Origin: Sycobia sp. Sy_11
Taxonomy: Eukaryota; Arthropoda; Insecta; Hymenoptera; Epichrysomallidae
Direction: 5' to 3'
Assembly: GCA_018907035.1 (NCBI GenBank)
Contig: JACCIC010000140.1
Coordinates: forward strand, 556,501-620,500
DNA: 64,000 bases
Shown piece by piece: positions 20,792-44,362 of the stretch. The notes under the pieces were generated by a model. The model searched no databases and had not been told where the DNA came from. It saw only the letters and a list, made by a program, of their open reading frames with translations. How positions within the stretch are numbered: position 1 is the first letter of the stretch; every line of letters starts with the position of its first letter. The position numbers were made by a program, and so were the translations under genes.

Positions 20792-23700
20792 TCATTCTTT
20801 TATAAATCGTATATCAATCTGAATTTTATATTTTATAATCGTTTGAAATTTTTTTGGCAACTTATGTACGCAGAAACAATAATAGACACCTATTGTCGGA
20901 TTTTGCTTGAAAAATTTTATTTTCAAATGAGACAAATTTGGTAGATTTACACTTAAACCATTATACTTAAAATTAACTGTCTAAGATTATTTTCTTAAGA
21001 ATATATTTTTAAGCATATATATCTAAGAACTTTTTTCATTTTACACTTCGTTATGTAATCTTTGAAAGTGTATTTCAGATAATACGTTAATTGTTAAAAA
21101 TTTTAAATCTGAGAAGCTTGTAAAGTTAATTTGTATATTACTGTGGAGTTCATAAATTAATCAATACAGTCTTAGATAATCAATTTAAATTTTCAAGGTT
21201 TATAATAAATCTACGAATTTTGTAAAACTACATGTGTGAATGTTTTTGGAGGACAAAAAATAATTTTTCAATAAAAATTCTGAATTAGGCTATTCATGAA
21301 TTTTCACCACTAGAAACTGCAGATGTCTCTCGATGGCCACAGCTTTGAGCCGCATGTTACCACTCGCAGTGGTTATTTTAATTATTTTCAGAGCTAACTG
21401 GTAAATTATTAATATATTGCTGTGTGTATGTTCTATTGATAAAAATCGTCCTCAAATTTTCTGTCATTTTCTCGGTCACGTCAAGTGGCATTGTGACGAT
21501 TAAGTTCCACTCCAACATCCCTCGAAGGGGCGATCAAATTATTTGCATTTCAAATGAAGCTTTAATTTTTTGTTTTGCTTATTGGGAATACTGGAAAATG
21601 ATAATGAGAGATAATGATCTCGAATTTCATGTCAAACAATTTAAAGAATTTAAAAGAATCTAAAGTTTTCTACATCAAACACTAAGTCTCACATATTATA
21701 AAGGTTACGGAATAATAGATATAAATTTTGTAGCGAAGCAAACAGAATATTTATGAAGCAAAGTTTAGTTTAATAATTTCTTCAGAATTTTCAGAAATAT
21801 ACTTGATACAGTATCAGTTATGTACTAATAGAGAACAATGATACAGCATTTGCTTATGTCTACTTCACGTTCCAGGCCGAAGACCCAAGGAAAATATTTG
21901 ATACGTCAAATTTATAGAAAATTAATATAGAGCGACCGTTTACTCTGGTTAACTGCCTCGTGCACCGAACTTTTCTTGGACAGTCAAGATTACTCGATGG
22001 TCCCCGATTTCGATTCTCCGTCGATCGAAGTTTTCGGAGATACATTACAAAACAGTATTTTCGAATTTTTTTCTAGGGCAGGAATAATAACGCATGCTAA
22101 TATATATATGCCATGATGAAGCTATTAGCTAGTTCGTATAATATGTAAAAAATAAATAAATAAATAAAATGACGCATTTGTAAGTATTATTTAATTGAAA
22201 TTTAAAGAAAAGTAAATCATACTTATGTAAAAGTTATTAATTATTCGATTAAAATATAAAGAAGGCATTAATTCATATTATTTGTATGAATTAGTTATCA
22301 TGTAAAAAATATATTCGAATTATTTTCTATGTTGATTGAAAAAAATTTCAATATCATTAAACGTAAAAATCAAAATAGCATTAATTTGTCTAATTAAAGT
22401 TACTTCAATTTCTAATGGAGTCATACACGTGACGGGAGAAGCTAACGATATGTTATCGGTCTTGCAAACTAAAGCCTTAATCGCACCTAGCCTTTAAATA
22501 ATGCGATCTTGGTTTGTAAATATATTTTACATCTGTAGAGATTGCAGTTTTATGCCTAAATAAAATTTTTGATGCCATTCATTGACTGCATGTTCCGTAG
22601 CATCTGTTTGATTATGCTTATATGACATGTAATAAATTAAGGCAGGATTGTTTTGCCGATGTTTCTATAGTTGCAGCTGTATTTGCTATATAGATTAATT
22701 CGCTATTGTATATATGTGTATTATCAATTATAGAGTGATAAAATACTCTAAAAGTAAAACAAACATTAAGTTCACTAATAAAAAGGTAACACTTTTATAT
22801 AAATATAATAAATATATTATACATTATATTTAATTTGAATAAAAATATTTCACAGTTATTCTATGTTCTTAAATAATAATGAAAACGATTAATAAATGAG
22901 TCACTCTACGAATAAAATTTTGTACTGAGAATTATTTGGATCTGTTTGAGTTAGTTTCAAAATTCTGATAAGTTATTAATATTAACAAAATTATTCTGTT
23001 AAAGCATATTAAAAGAAAATTTTAATATGATAATAAAATTAAAATCTATCAATGAAATTCATATTTCATTCTTTTAGAGGGTCACGACAGAGTTGATAAA
23101 TAAATTCTATAATGTAAAATTCTTATACTTGGAATGGTTAATTAGGCACCTAGAAGAAAAACCTTGGAGAGCTTATGTGTGGTAAATAAAAACTATGAGA
23201 AGTTCAATCTTCTCTCTTTTTGCATAACTATGATTCATCGGCATGAATCATTTTATATTGGAGATAGAGGGAGAGAAAGCATTTCTTTTTCAGAATAGGG
23301 CTCCGTATCATTATAGGCCTATTATAACCCCATCGCTTTGAATGATGATCCTCATTGTTAGCATTGATTCATTCTCTTTTTTGTGCTAAAAGGGTTACAT
23401 AATTATCACATTATTTGTGAAGACTTTCAAATTTTTATCACATGCAAATGAAGTTATTATCTATATCATATTATCATAAAAAGGCGCCTAGCCGCATCGT
23501 TAGAAAAATATAAAATCCGGAAGTTAAAGAATTTTACATAAGATCTTATAGGATGAATTATGTACAAAAGAAACCCTGGTAGAAATTGAAAATATTTTTA
23601 GAACATGCATTGGCCAGTTTGATGCTCTAAATGCCGAAAAAATGACCATTACACTTGGCCCAGTTTTTTACCTAAATGAAACATTCGTTTGTATCTGTTT

Positions 23701-25275
23701 ATCACAATTAACGCGTCTATCTATATGCTTATTTAATATAATATAGATAGTAAAATATATACAAATTACTTAGTTATAGATCTCGTTGTATTAATTTGAT
23801 TGCGAGTAGAAAGTAATATTTTCTTATACCATTTTTTGGCCATTAATTGGATTTGAAAATATTCCGAAATGATCACTCACTATTCTTCATCACCAGTTTT
23901 TGGCAATTTTCTTTTATAGAAAAAATAGTTTTCTGATTTGATCTTTTATTTGGACAGTTACAAGGTAATATTTGAGTATTTTCACGTAAATATTGTTGGG
24001 CATGAAAACTGATCAAGGTTTGCTCTTCTGGACATTAAAAATGCTGCGATTTCTACATGAGATATTTCAGTCTATAATTTCACAAGGTATGATTTCTGTT
24101 TTTATGAAAATACAACAGATCATTATCATTAATAATTAGAATATCATAACGAAATTTCAGGGATCTTAGCTTCACCGTTTTTAATTTCTCCGAATTCAAA
24201 GTACACAATATTGATTTACTTGTGTTTATTTACATATGGATAAGATGTCATTGGCGCGGAATAGTGGGATTCTCATTTAATTGTGCACTCGCGCTGGCCC
24301 TTGTATATACTGTGTTCATAAAGAAAATATACCTATGTACGTGTAGCAATACAGGGATATATTGGGAACATGGGAACTCATAGCAAACCCATGACCTCTC
24401 GTAGCAATATTGGGAATTCGTATAAGCCAAATAAAGTCTGAAATAGCTTTGAATACCATTGCATTATCTTATTTACAATTAAAACAATTTCTATAGAAGT
24501 CGCAGATTTCACAGTGCGATGTAAAAAGTGTTAGAAGTTGTGGAGGTCATCGCAGACGTGAATCTGCATATTTTACGACACTCTGTAAAGCACAGAAGCT
24601 ATTGGGAATCTAAGGAACCATCGAACAAAATCACAAAATGATAATCTAAATGAGGTAATAGCAGGCTTCCATAATCCGTTCATATACAGTTTCAGCGGAG
24701 ATTTTACAGAGAAAGATATGAGTTATAGAGGACTCGGTTAAAAATTTTAGTTAATTAAATTATTTAACGACGCCATCAATACGACATTGATACTAATAAT
24801 AGTATAAAAAAACTGAGCAATACAATCTTCATAATCAGTCCTAAGTTGATTTTTGGGTTTTAATCCAGCAATTATCTTACACAGATCAAGTATTATGGCC
24901 TTAATGTTCTTCGTCTTGAGCAGCAGAGAGGCGGCAGTAATCCGCCCCGATCGATACTGCTCGGGTAGACTGTTCAACCGACGTTATATCTTTCTCTGGA
25001 TAGGCATTTGCTAATGCATGCCTGAATTCGTCTAGATATCTTGAATGCAAAAATTAAGGAATACTTATGTCTACGGCTGTGGTAAATTTTGCCGAAAGGA
25101 CTTTTGCCAAAAATATGCTATGACTACGTTTGTAACAAGTTAGACATATAACTATTTATGATAATATTTAAACTATTTACATATAACTATAAATGATTCA
25201 TCAAAAAAATAATCTTATATACCACCAACTGTAAAAGTGTATAATTGTAGTTTTAAAGAATTTAAATAAACAAAA
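19910..25275. other. AT-rich intergenic DNA
   Basis: No gene is recognised. Frames at 21424-21663, 21860-22045, 24248-24430 and 24747-24977 have no family resemblance I can identify. A GT microsatellite lies at 20737-20790. Confidence 0.45.
20737..20790. repeat. (GT)n microsatellite
   Basis: Perfect GT repeat of about 54 bp. Confidence 0.95.
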
Positions 25276-25277
25276 AT

Positions 25278-25278
<1 letters not shown>

Positions 25279-25318
<40 letters not shown>
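25279..25318. repeat. (AT)n tract
   Basis: AT repeat with one CATAT interruption, at the end of the mariner fragment. Confidence 0.88.
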
Positions 25319-25545
25319 TGCTCCTTTTTCCTTCAACTCTCCATGCAAATTTTTCATCGTTCCAAACACTGCCGGAAGTCTTTTTCTCTCTGTTTCTTTA
25401 GGACTCTTTAAGAAGCTGAACCATGCAAGATCCGGCGAATAAAGTGAGCGGTCTAACGCTGGCATCTTATACTTGGCTAGAAACCTCTTGACGGTCAGTG
25501 CGGAATAAGCAGGCGCATTGTCTTGAAGAAGAAGCCATAACTTTT
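25318..25545 (-). pseudogene. mariner transposase fragment
   Basis: On the minus strand the translation contains LLQDNAPAYSALTVKRFLAK and then YSPDLAWF. These correspond to the second and third Asp blocks (QDNAPAH and PPYSPDLAP) of a DD34D mariner transposase, from a subfamily different from the 12 kb copy. The N-terminal half is missing upstream, and after the SPDL block the sequence drifts and ends in an AT microsatellite. No terminal repeats are seen. It is a dead remnant, not an expressed gene. Confidence 0.75.
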
Positions 25546-25600
25546 TCTTCCTCAATCAGAGAATTTTCTATGGGCTTTTTTTGTTTATAGGCTTGCCCAC

Positions 25601-26044
25601 TGTGAAGAACTAGGTCGGGAGTTGTGTGGAGTGAGGGAAATAATTAGACTCTTACGTTTGTTTATTTATTTCAATATTTATTAATTTACATTATTTACAA
25701 TATTATTTTATAACTTCAGTATCTACTTATATATTTTTATCCGTTCTTATTAGAAAACTATTTGAATACTGACACTCCAGTGCAGTTTGCGCTCCTTTCA
25801 TAATAATTCCCCACCATTTCTCTTTTCGCTACTATTTGCCCCTCTGATGCTTATTGGCTCTTTGTCCCAATACAGGCGCGAATTTTTATGCTACGCTGCC
25901 CCTAATTTTTGCGGCCTTTGCTCTGGATTTGATTGGAACTGTCTTTTATTCACCCTGTCTGTTCCGATCATTTTGCGAATGAACGCGAGAAGCGCTTTAA
26001 CAATCACTGTCTATTATTTTGTATACTGCCGACTTCGGAACCCA
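25601..26044 (+). mobile_element. possible LTR of a retrotransposon
   Basis: A segment beginning TGTGAAGAACTAGG and ending in CA at 26044 is followed after three bases by TGGCGCCCGAA (26048-26058), a textbook primer-binding site complementary to the 3' end of tRNA-Lys. The composition is richer in G+C than its flanks. No second LTR, gag or pol frame follows, so if real it is a truncated 5' end. The two frames at 25787-26181 read through it and look incidental. LTR boundaries are inferred from the TG...CA rule. Confidence 0.4.
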
Positions 26045-26047
26045 ATC

Positions 26048-26058
26048 TGGCGCCCGAA
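26048..26058 (+). other. tRNA-Lys-type primer-binding site
   Basis: TGGCGCCCGAA directly follows the candidate LTR end. Its spacing and sequence suit reverse-transcription priming in gypsy-like elements. Confidence 0.45.
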
Positions 26059-26059
26059 T

Positions 26060-26827
26060 ACTTTCGTACTCGTTCCTCTAAAGCAATCTTCAGACGGACA
26101 TCGAGGCACCCTTTAGTGAGGTCATTAACATCAACACAAGTCTTTTCTTGTGCGAATTACAATGGTTTCAATACTGTATGACTTTTTAATATATTCGCAA
26201 TGTTGTATCATTTACAAATTACATTAATTACATTACTAATAATAATAATAATAGGATCAACAACTATTTGCACGTTAATCATGACAATAATTTTAAATTC
26301 GCCTTAATTACTTATTTTTATTATTATTTACAAAACAAACACAAATTATCTCATTTATTCATATAATTAAACTCATTCAAAATATAAATTACATAAATAA
26401 TATGATTGAATTAGTCTTAAAAATAAATTATCATACAAATTTTGATAAACAAATTATAAATTTTTATAAACACATGATACATTTTTATAAAAAATTATAT
26501 ATTTATATAAACAAATTACATATTTTCATTAACCAAGACGCTTTTCATCATACAACAGCCACCCATTTTTCATAAAAAAATTTTATAAATGTTCTATTTT
26601 TATTCTTTTATTTTCTTTTACTTTTTAGTTCAAGCTTTTAATTACTTTTATTTCTTAAGTATTGAACATTTCTAGTACAATACAGCAGTTTCAATCACGC
26701 ATAAATTTCAAAATCACAATCTTTTGATCTAATAGAAATTTTAATTCTTTACAGCTCTCAAAAAGCATCATTATTATAGGGGTTCTTATAAATTAACTTC
26801 GAGGATCTTCGGATTTCTCTCTCTCTC

Positions 26828-26879
<52 letters not shown>

Positions 26880-28385
26880 TATATATACATAATATATAAG
26901 TATGAATATGTATGGAAACTACCCCCATATATACCTCAATGTCTGATTCCGATATTATGATGGTATATTTCATTGTCATTCAGATTGTCAAAATCTTCTG
27001 AAGGAATTTTTGGAAATTTTTCAAATTTTTGTTAAACTTTGAAAATATGCGTACAGAAACCGATTAAAATCACACCTCATATATGGCGTAGAAGTCTAGG
27101 TCCCAATATTATGTTATGATATTATATTGCCTTATATTGCCATCCAAGATGAAAATCTCTTTAAATTCATTCTTCTAAGATACGCGAAAGTGTGTTTAAT
27201 ATGTTTCTCCAAATTTGAAGAAAAAAAAATCAATTTAAACGTACGTACATGACAGTATGTGAAAGAAAAGAATGTAATAATCAAAAGGTACTGTTATAAT
27301 TAATTCATGCAAGAGATTTCGAACGATCAACAGCATATAAATGCTCATAAACAAAAACTTCTGAAATAGACATGAAAGATCGACATCATATCAGCGAATA
27401 AATTATTTAAAACTTGACATTTTTCTTTTTGTCTTTTATATCGTAACAATGAGGATAAGTTGGGTTAAGAATTGGTTTCACTATGCTGCAGCTGTATTAG
27501 TTGTAAAAAGGTATGGGAGTGAGAAATGTCGACTCTGTGATTTGCACGGATTAGGACGTGTTTGATGAATTAACCCATGTTCCGGAATACGAGTACCATT
27601 GAGTTTTGTTTGTTTTTTTTTTGTTGTGAAAATAGGGATTAATTAAATATAAAAGGATAAGCCAATTCATGACTTAAATAAATGACCATTTATTTAATTG
27701 TAAATTTTAGATATTCAGTAAATAAAGGCAGTCTTATGAACATTACAATTATGTTAACTAATAATACGACTATTACGCTGATGAAAATATTTATTTGTTT
27801 ATAAGTCTATTTATGAAATTCAAAAATAATTTCATATATATTATGATTATTAACTTATTCCAATATTTAATATGCATCATCAGTCATTAGAACGTATAAA
27901 AAAATTAATTAATTTCCATACATTTGTATTATTTAGCATTTTTTTTTAGTCAGAAGATGGAGTTCTTTTAAGCAAATTATATATATTCGTAGAGATAACG
28001 CAGTAACTATTCTATATAAAAAGAAAAAAGATCATTCGAGTTTTATATAAGGCATCGACTTTAGTACGGAAACGTTTCTACGATTGCATTTTAAGTTATC
28101 ATAGTAATTTTTATATTTTTAACTGTAACGTATGAAAATTGGAGTTGAAAATTTTGAGAGTAAAACGACAAGAGGTCTATACACAATAGGGCCATATTAA
28201 TTACATTTTTTATGGGAATACAAAGATTTTCGGCTTTAAATAAATTAATTATTGATTTAAGAATCCAATAATAAATTAAAAGCAATATAAAGAAGTTTTA
28301 GATTAATTAAAAAATTTATCAGAAGGAATACACGAATTAACATAGAGATTTTTTCCTTGTCCAAATTCCATTCCATTCTACAGTA
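26060..28385. other. AT-rich DNA upstream of gene A
   Basis: This includes an AT-rich, nearly A/T-only stretch at 26200-26560 and an AT microsatellite at 26830-26876. No core promoter for gene A could be assigned. The sequence TTCTACAG just before the gene A start codon could also be a splice acceptor, so a 5'UTR exon may lie in this region. Confidence 0.45.
26830..26876. repeat. (AT)n microsatellite
   Basis: Perfect AT repeat preceded by a short CT run. Confidence 0.93.
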
Positions 28386-38740
<10,355 letters not shown>

Positions 38741-38867
38741 TATTAATTTTATTTAATTTAAAAATTATCAGAAATGATTTTATACTCTAGAGTTATTGTC
38801 TTACCTTATTAAGTAATTTATTTTACATTTATTTATTGATTATATATGTTTAAGTAATATAGGATAT

Positions 38868-38873
38868 AATAAA
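38868..38873 (+). terminator. polyadenylation signal of gene A
   Basis: AATAAA lies 128 bp after the stop codon, in AT-rich sequence. Confidence 0.5.
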
Positions 38874-38882
38874 TTTCTTATT

Positions 38883-38887
38883 ATATA

Positions 38888-38934
<47 letters not shown>
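38883..38934. repeat. (AT)n microsatellite
   Basis: AT repeat with one GTAT interruption, just beyond the gene A polyadenylation signal. Confidence 0.92.
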
Positions 38935-38938
<4 letters not shown>

Positions 38939-39639
38939 TTATACGTATATAAAAGTATTCATACAGATATATACTATAGATACAAATAAATATTACAATA
39001 ATAAAAATTACAAAAGTTATTTACTTTCCTCTCCTTTGGTTACCTCTCCCTATTTTTCTCAGTGGAACAAGTATATGAGACGGCATGCTGTGGAATAAGT
39101 TGACTTAAGCTTTGCCTCTTGTTTTTTTTCCCTGGGTAATGATTATATTATAAATTTTTGAATATTACGATTATACGGCGATTAGGATTATTTTAAGTTG
39201 TATATATAATATTTTATGTTTAAAGAATAACTTATCCAAACATATTTGTTTAACTGTTATCCATGGTTTGTATTAGCTAAGAAAGAACTTTTTAGGACGA
39301 AGGTGAAAAATGAATTACTAAAAATACCTTCTTAGAATTAATAAAATAATATAATTAATGATATTGCAAAAATATTAGATTAGATACAAATGTTAAAATA
39401 TCACTGCGAAAAATGAGAAAACTGGTTTCGAATCTTAACCTTCAACTATTTTGCTTTAAACTTTGTTTAAAAGACAATGAACCTTAGGACCAGAGTACGA
39501 GTAACATCTGTATACTATTATCAGCTGGACCATAATAGTGACGCTTACTATCTCTTAGCTCTCTACGTGAATCCTAAATATATTTAAGGTTTTTATAATC
39601 ATATAAAAACTCCTTATTCATAAGAAAATGTAAAAACAT

Positions 39640-40890
39640 CTGCTTTTACAGGAAATAATAACAATAATAATAAATTTTGAGGAGTGACATTTAATCTGAT
39701 AACTGAACAACTAGAACTACCGTTGGGGACTCAACTGCTATGTATGCAGGATTCAAACCTACCATAACATTCCCCGTTCTATGTCATGGATTCAACAAGG
39801 AACCACCAGGTAGAGATCCCTGAGGTAGTCGTCCAATATCCAAAGCATATAGGACGGCACCCTGAAATGGTGTTCCATGCCTGGTAAAACATTTATTTTT
39901 TTTAGTCCATCCAACAGAGTTGAAGGCATACCGAACTTCAAGGATCACCAGGAGGTAAACAGATTCGGAGTAGTGATTACCTCTCTCTGTACCTCTTGCC
40001 GTATTTAAAGCATGAAGAATTGCATCTATCATTGCTCGGCCGATTCGAAACCCATACTGTCTGTCGGGCAGACCACCGGCCACAGTCACGTCCTCAAAAT
40101 GGCGTGGCTTCAATAGTCCCTTCATCAGTTTTTCCAGAGTAACCAACATACACAGAGGTCGATACAATGGAGTACCTCTAGGCGACGTTACCCTTATCGA
40201 TAAGCACAAGTTTCGCCACCTTTTAGTTAGGATAAGATAAACCAGCGTCTACGCAGGAATTATACATCGACAGAAGGAGTTCTGAGCGCACTTCTACAGC
40301 TATTTTTGACATGTTTGAAATGAACAAAGGAACGCCCATTTCTTCTTCCGGTAGCACTGGATAAGATCTATCAGGATGGGTTGATGTCTAAGGTGTTCGT
40401 GTTTCCATGTGCTCCAAGTTTTCCAGTAACTATACTCTATCCTCGAGACCATGGGTCTCTGTCCAGGATCCTCACACTATACCTTCTAACATCGGCATTC
40501 GCTGACTTCGATCACTCGTCGTAGAGCTTTCTTGGATAGCTTATATTCAGCTATCCACAAAGGAAAGGTCGAAGTCGAGCCAATGTTATAAACACTAGCT
40601 CTGATCTAGACACTAGGTCCGTAACTATTCGATCTTTCAGTCGGGCCCCGTGGCACTCCATTAAAAGACTCTTGTATTAAAGTCATCTGCCATCACCAGC
40701 TCACATGTCATTTCTGTAACTGTATCTTCCAAATCATTGAGTATGGCCCGGTAGTTATATACGACTTGTTTAGGGGTAAGGTGGCAACTCATATACGTAA
40801 TGCGATTGCACATTACCCAAATATAGCCATTTCCATATACATGAGCCTCGGTTTTTGTTACCGTGAGTCGCGAATCAAAATGCCTGCTAT
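39640..40890 (-). pseudogene. R1-like ORF2 (endonuclease/RT) pseudogene
   Basis: A minus-strand reading near 40820-40680 contains YMSCHLTPKQVVYNYRAIL and then LVMADDFN, matching the endonuclease blocks YxSCY and AGDFN. The stretch from 40209 to 39784 reads TPLYRPLCMLVTLEKLMKGL, RQYGFRIGRAMIDAI, and a degenerate D-x-AFNSV block, which are RT domains 1-4. GLPQGS-type residues appear as RLPQGS near 39815. The YADD box is lost or scrambled. It is inactive. Confidence 0.75.
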
Positions 40891-40979
40891 CCCAAAGTTA
40901 TGAGCGCACCAACGTACTCCTTCTCGGTTCTGATACTGATAATTATGATATCCACTGTATTATCGTAGCAGAGCAGGAG

Positions 40980-41702
40980 AAGGAGGTGATCAGCCTTCCT
41001 GTTGCGATTCACATTCCCTTGCAGAACTACTGACCATTTGGTTTTCTTCGAGAAGGCCTCGCGAAATGTCGGACAGGCGCTGAAATCGGCAACATGCCGA
41101 TGTCCCTCTGAATTTGTTTCGCGTGTGTAGAGGAAGCACTCAGGTGTTGCGATGTACATCGCCAGCTTGTGCCCTCCTTGTCCGCATCGATAACAACAGT
41201 TGCAGTTATGATTCCGATGACCATAGCATAGGCATCTGTAACACCAAGTCAATATTTCGCGATTGACACACGTGAACAATTCATGAAGCCCACATATAAT
41301 ATCCTGATATTCAACAGCTGCACAGCAGTAACCTCCTCCACCACTACGATGGAAGCATACTGCTCTGCTGTGTTGGTTTTGGTCACCTTGACCTCCAGTT
41401 CATCGTGATCATCGGTCACTTTGCTCTCAAATTTACGTACCTCTTTCTCCTGTCACGCAGCAGTCCAGGTCCGTGCTCTATAAACTTCTTCTAGGGATCA
41501 GCAGATATTCTCTGGTTGAAATATCTATCTTTTCATATGTGATTTTTCTTTCTTCCTCTTTCTTTAGTACCTCCGTCCAAGTCTCCTGTTTTCTATTCCC
41601 TTGCATGCATTCCTCTTCATTCTTCTTTTTCTCGAACACAGATGACGTATCCGGAGGACTAATTACTGCAGACTGATACGATGGGGGACCGGCAAACTCC
41701 AT
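40980..41702 (-). pseudogene. R1-like ORF1 (gag-like) pseudogene
   Basis: The minus-strand reading includes CYRCLCYGHRNHNC and then CCYRCGQGGHKLAM, two CCHC-type knuckles typical of ORF1 RNA-binding domains. They are followed by CPTFREAF, a common ORF1 ending. Upstream, a 74-codon stretch at 41702-41478 (MEFAGPPSYQSAVISPP) looks like the ORF1 N-terminal region. Stops and frame changes separate the pieces. Confidence 0.7.
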
Positions 41703-42229
41703 TGACTCTACAGAACTAGATGCAGGTGAAACTAAAGAACCTGCTTTAATTTTTCTAACTTATTCCATCTCTTCATTTTTGTATCTTATATTTGTTAAAT
41801 TTGTGGTGGTCAGGAGGCTCACTATTTAAAGGGCTCGGGTTTGTACCCCGAATCTCTTCGTTATCCGAGCCCTCCTACATATCCGTGTCCTCGCCTCTTC
41901 CTTCGTGCCTTGAAGCAGGGTTCCATCCAGCCGTCGTACGACACTATTATGAGATGCGAGATTCGACACCGCCAGAAAATAAATTAAGTTAAAAAGAGCC
42001 TAACCACACGCAACCAATATATGGGACAGAGTCCCATGTTGGCTAGATTAGGTTCGGGCCTCCTACTGTTGGCGGCCCAGGAGTTTCATCTAGTTTTACA
42101 ACTGCACCTTTCAGGTGTACACATAGATATGAAGCGATCCTCTCTTAGCCAAACCCACTCCGGAAGTAATAAACACTACATCTGTAAGCATTGAAGGTGA
42201 GTCAAGCTGATTTTATTCACACATAACAG

Positions 42230-43440
42230 TGCTCCGTTTATATAACCTCTCGAACATTTATAACCCGCCTCGAAGGTACCTGTTTATACGCCTCCATCTC
42301 CATCATACATGGGAGATACTTGTTTATAGGGTTCCCGATTCATTCCCCAGCTTGAATACGTTAAGGCTCAAAACAAACACAAAAACTACAAAAGTACCAG
42401 CAACAACAACAGCAAAAACAACAACAATAAGAATAATAATAACAATAATAATAACAATAATAACATACTAGGAATGATCGGTTAAATTTTGAAAATGCAA
42501 TTTCCTTTTTCTCAATCTATAGCACCTATCAGAATACAGTTAGCGATTTAAATTAAATTAAATTTATTGAAAGTCAGTAGCTTTACAAGGGTTTTCGGGC
42601 CCGCCAATCACATTCTCATTAACGGTGAATCATAGATGGCCTTCATGTAAAAAGAAATGAATAAATATTTTTGTATTTTGGAAAAACAATAGTGATTCAT
42701 TCAATTCACAATTTTGTGTATCGTGCTGATAATACTGGAGACAAAATTTTGATCTTCAAAATTTAACCATTTTCCATTATTTTGGCGATGGACAAAATTA
42801 AGTAAAGATATTTTTATAAGCAATTTTTAAATTGCAAATGTTAGGTTCTCTTTTACAGTATCTATGCAATTATAAGATCATTATTTTAATAAATTCATTC
42901 GAAAAAATTCACAATTTTTAACACATTTTGTTTAAGAAATGACTAAACAAACTTTTTGAATTACGCTGATAGCATCATTCGAAAGTATGTTTTCTAGAAA
43001 ATAAAAATTTATTATTTTCATACTTACTCTTGTATACTTGATAGCATAATTTGATAGAACGTTTTAGAGAAAATAAAAATTTATCATATTCATACTTACT
43101 CTTTTATATTCATACTTATTTTTATATATCAATTTATTTCTTGCGCTACATCATTTATAGGATAATATTTTATTAATATTTTTAACACGGATTTCCCCTT
43201 AAAGGACGTTTAAGAAACCTATTTATCTATACGCAGTGGAGTATCTCAGATATGGAAATTTGATACTAGTTATTCCATTCTATTTTTGAGAAAATTACGT
43301 ATCTATTAATGCAGCCATTTTATTGGCAGATAGCAGATTTGGGAACAATATTATGCGATTTCAGTTAAAATTTACATAAATTTGTTTGTGCAAAATTTTA
43401 TTAAGTAAAAAACCCGATTCTTCAACATAGATCATAGTCT
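42230..43440. other. AT-rich DNA
   Basis: An AAC/AAT-rich imperfect trinucleotide stretch lies at about 42385-42470. No gene is seen. Confidence 0.45.
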
Positions 43441-43441
43441 A

Positions 43442-43602
43442 AAGGCTTACAGTCGTTCGACCATTAGAGCGAACGTCTAGTAATTCGTTAACCCGAAACA
43501 AGTGGTAATCTCGACAGATTGAAACAAGCAGCTCTACTAGGAATTTAAATGTGGTTCTTAATAAACAAATTATAAACCTCGGTCACTGCTTAGCAGTATT
43601 AT
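43442..43602 (+). mobile_element. tRNA-derived SINE, copy 4, truncated by another insertion
   Basis: The head GGCTTACAGTCGTTCGACC...AGAGCGAACGTCTAGTAATTCG and the body AAACCTCGGTCACTGCTTAGCAG follow the SINE consensus with heavy divergence. The 3' part stops exactly at the TTAA where the piggyBac-like element begins and does not resume after it. This is an old copy. Confidence 0.6.
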
Positions 43603-43606
43603 TTAA

Positions 43607-44358
43607 CCTTTATAGGGCTGGGTTTGAGATTTCGAAACCTCCCTTGAAAGTGCCCTAATTCATATCTTGTATCACCCATGAACTATGTACAATGGTCTCC
43701 AGCCCTGGAGGGTCATGAAAAAATTTTAGTTCGGTAAAATAGAGATAAAATCATATTCTCATGTTTTGAGATGTGTTGCATCCAAATCTGGAGTCTGATC
43801 GGTCATAACTGCTCATAATTACGGTCCATTCGAGGTCAAACAACGTCATTTCAGGGTCAAATGCAGAAAGTATCATATATATTCGAACAAAAATGATATC
43901 TAAGAGTATTCCGAGGTGCTCCTCTGAATCTGACATTTTATTTATAATCTGAATCTGACAATTTATTTGAATAATGAAATTGACAGAAATGCGATTGGTT
44001 GAATGAGAAAATTCGGTGTCAAGCGCTCTCAATATCTAAAAACCAATTTTAATTATTTCCCTGGGTATATTCTCAATCTGACCTTACAGAAATCTTTATC
44101 TCTCTTTTCATTTGAGGTCAAACTGACGTAAAACCCGAATTCAAGTGATTCCAATAAAATAAAGATATATTTTTTGCAATGATTCAAACCATATTGCTAG
44201 GTTTAACCTTCAAATGACCTTCATCGATCTTGACTCTGAAGTGATAAGGTTAAACCAACTTCAGATACGAGTTTAGCGCATCAATTTACTTAAGGGTAAG
44301 GAGGTATCCTAGCATTATGTTTTTGAGCCGACATATCGGCTTTCCGGCCCTTTAAAAG
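43607..44358. mobile_element. 752-bp piggyBac-like non-autonomous element
   Basis: The left end is TTAA followed by CCTTTATAGGGCTGGGTTTGA, close to the loop MITE end (CCTTTAAAGTGCCGGGATTTGA). The right end, CCGGCCCTTTAAAAG followed by TCAA, is the expected complement with a mutated target site. An internal palindrome GCCGACATATCGGC lies near the right end. A minus-strand frame at 43751-44032 has no transposase motif. Confidence 0.6.
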
Positions 44359-44362
44359 TCAA

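Larger units (their letters stand above)
39640..42220 (-). mobile_element. decayed R1-like non-LTR retrotransposon
   Basis: Read on the minus strand, the order is a 5' leader (about 42220-41710), an ORF1 start with PPSYQSAVISPPDTS (near 41690-41640), a zinc-knuckle region (about 41245-41050), an endonuclease-like block (about 40860-40670) and a reverse transcriptase block (about 40209-39640). This is the layout of R1-superfamily elements: gag-like ORF1, then AP endonuclease and RT in ORF2. The frames are broken many times. It lies 0.9 kb past gene A, so it is not in rDNA. Ends and target duplication were not found. Confidence 0.75.

Noticed and set aside
41473..41676. Ser/Phe-rich plus-strand frame
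   Set aside because: Antisense shadow of the R1-like ORF1 remnant.
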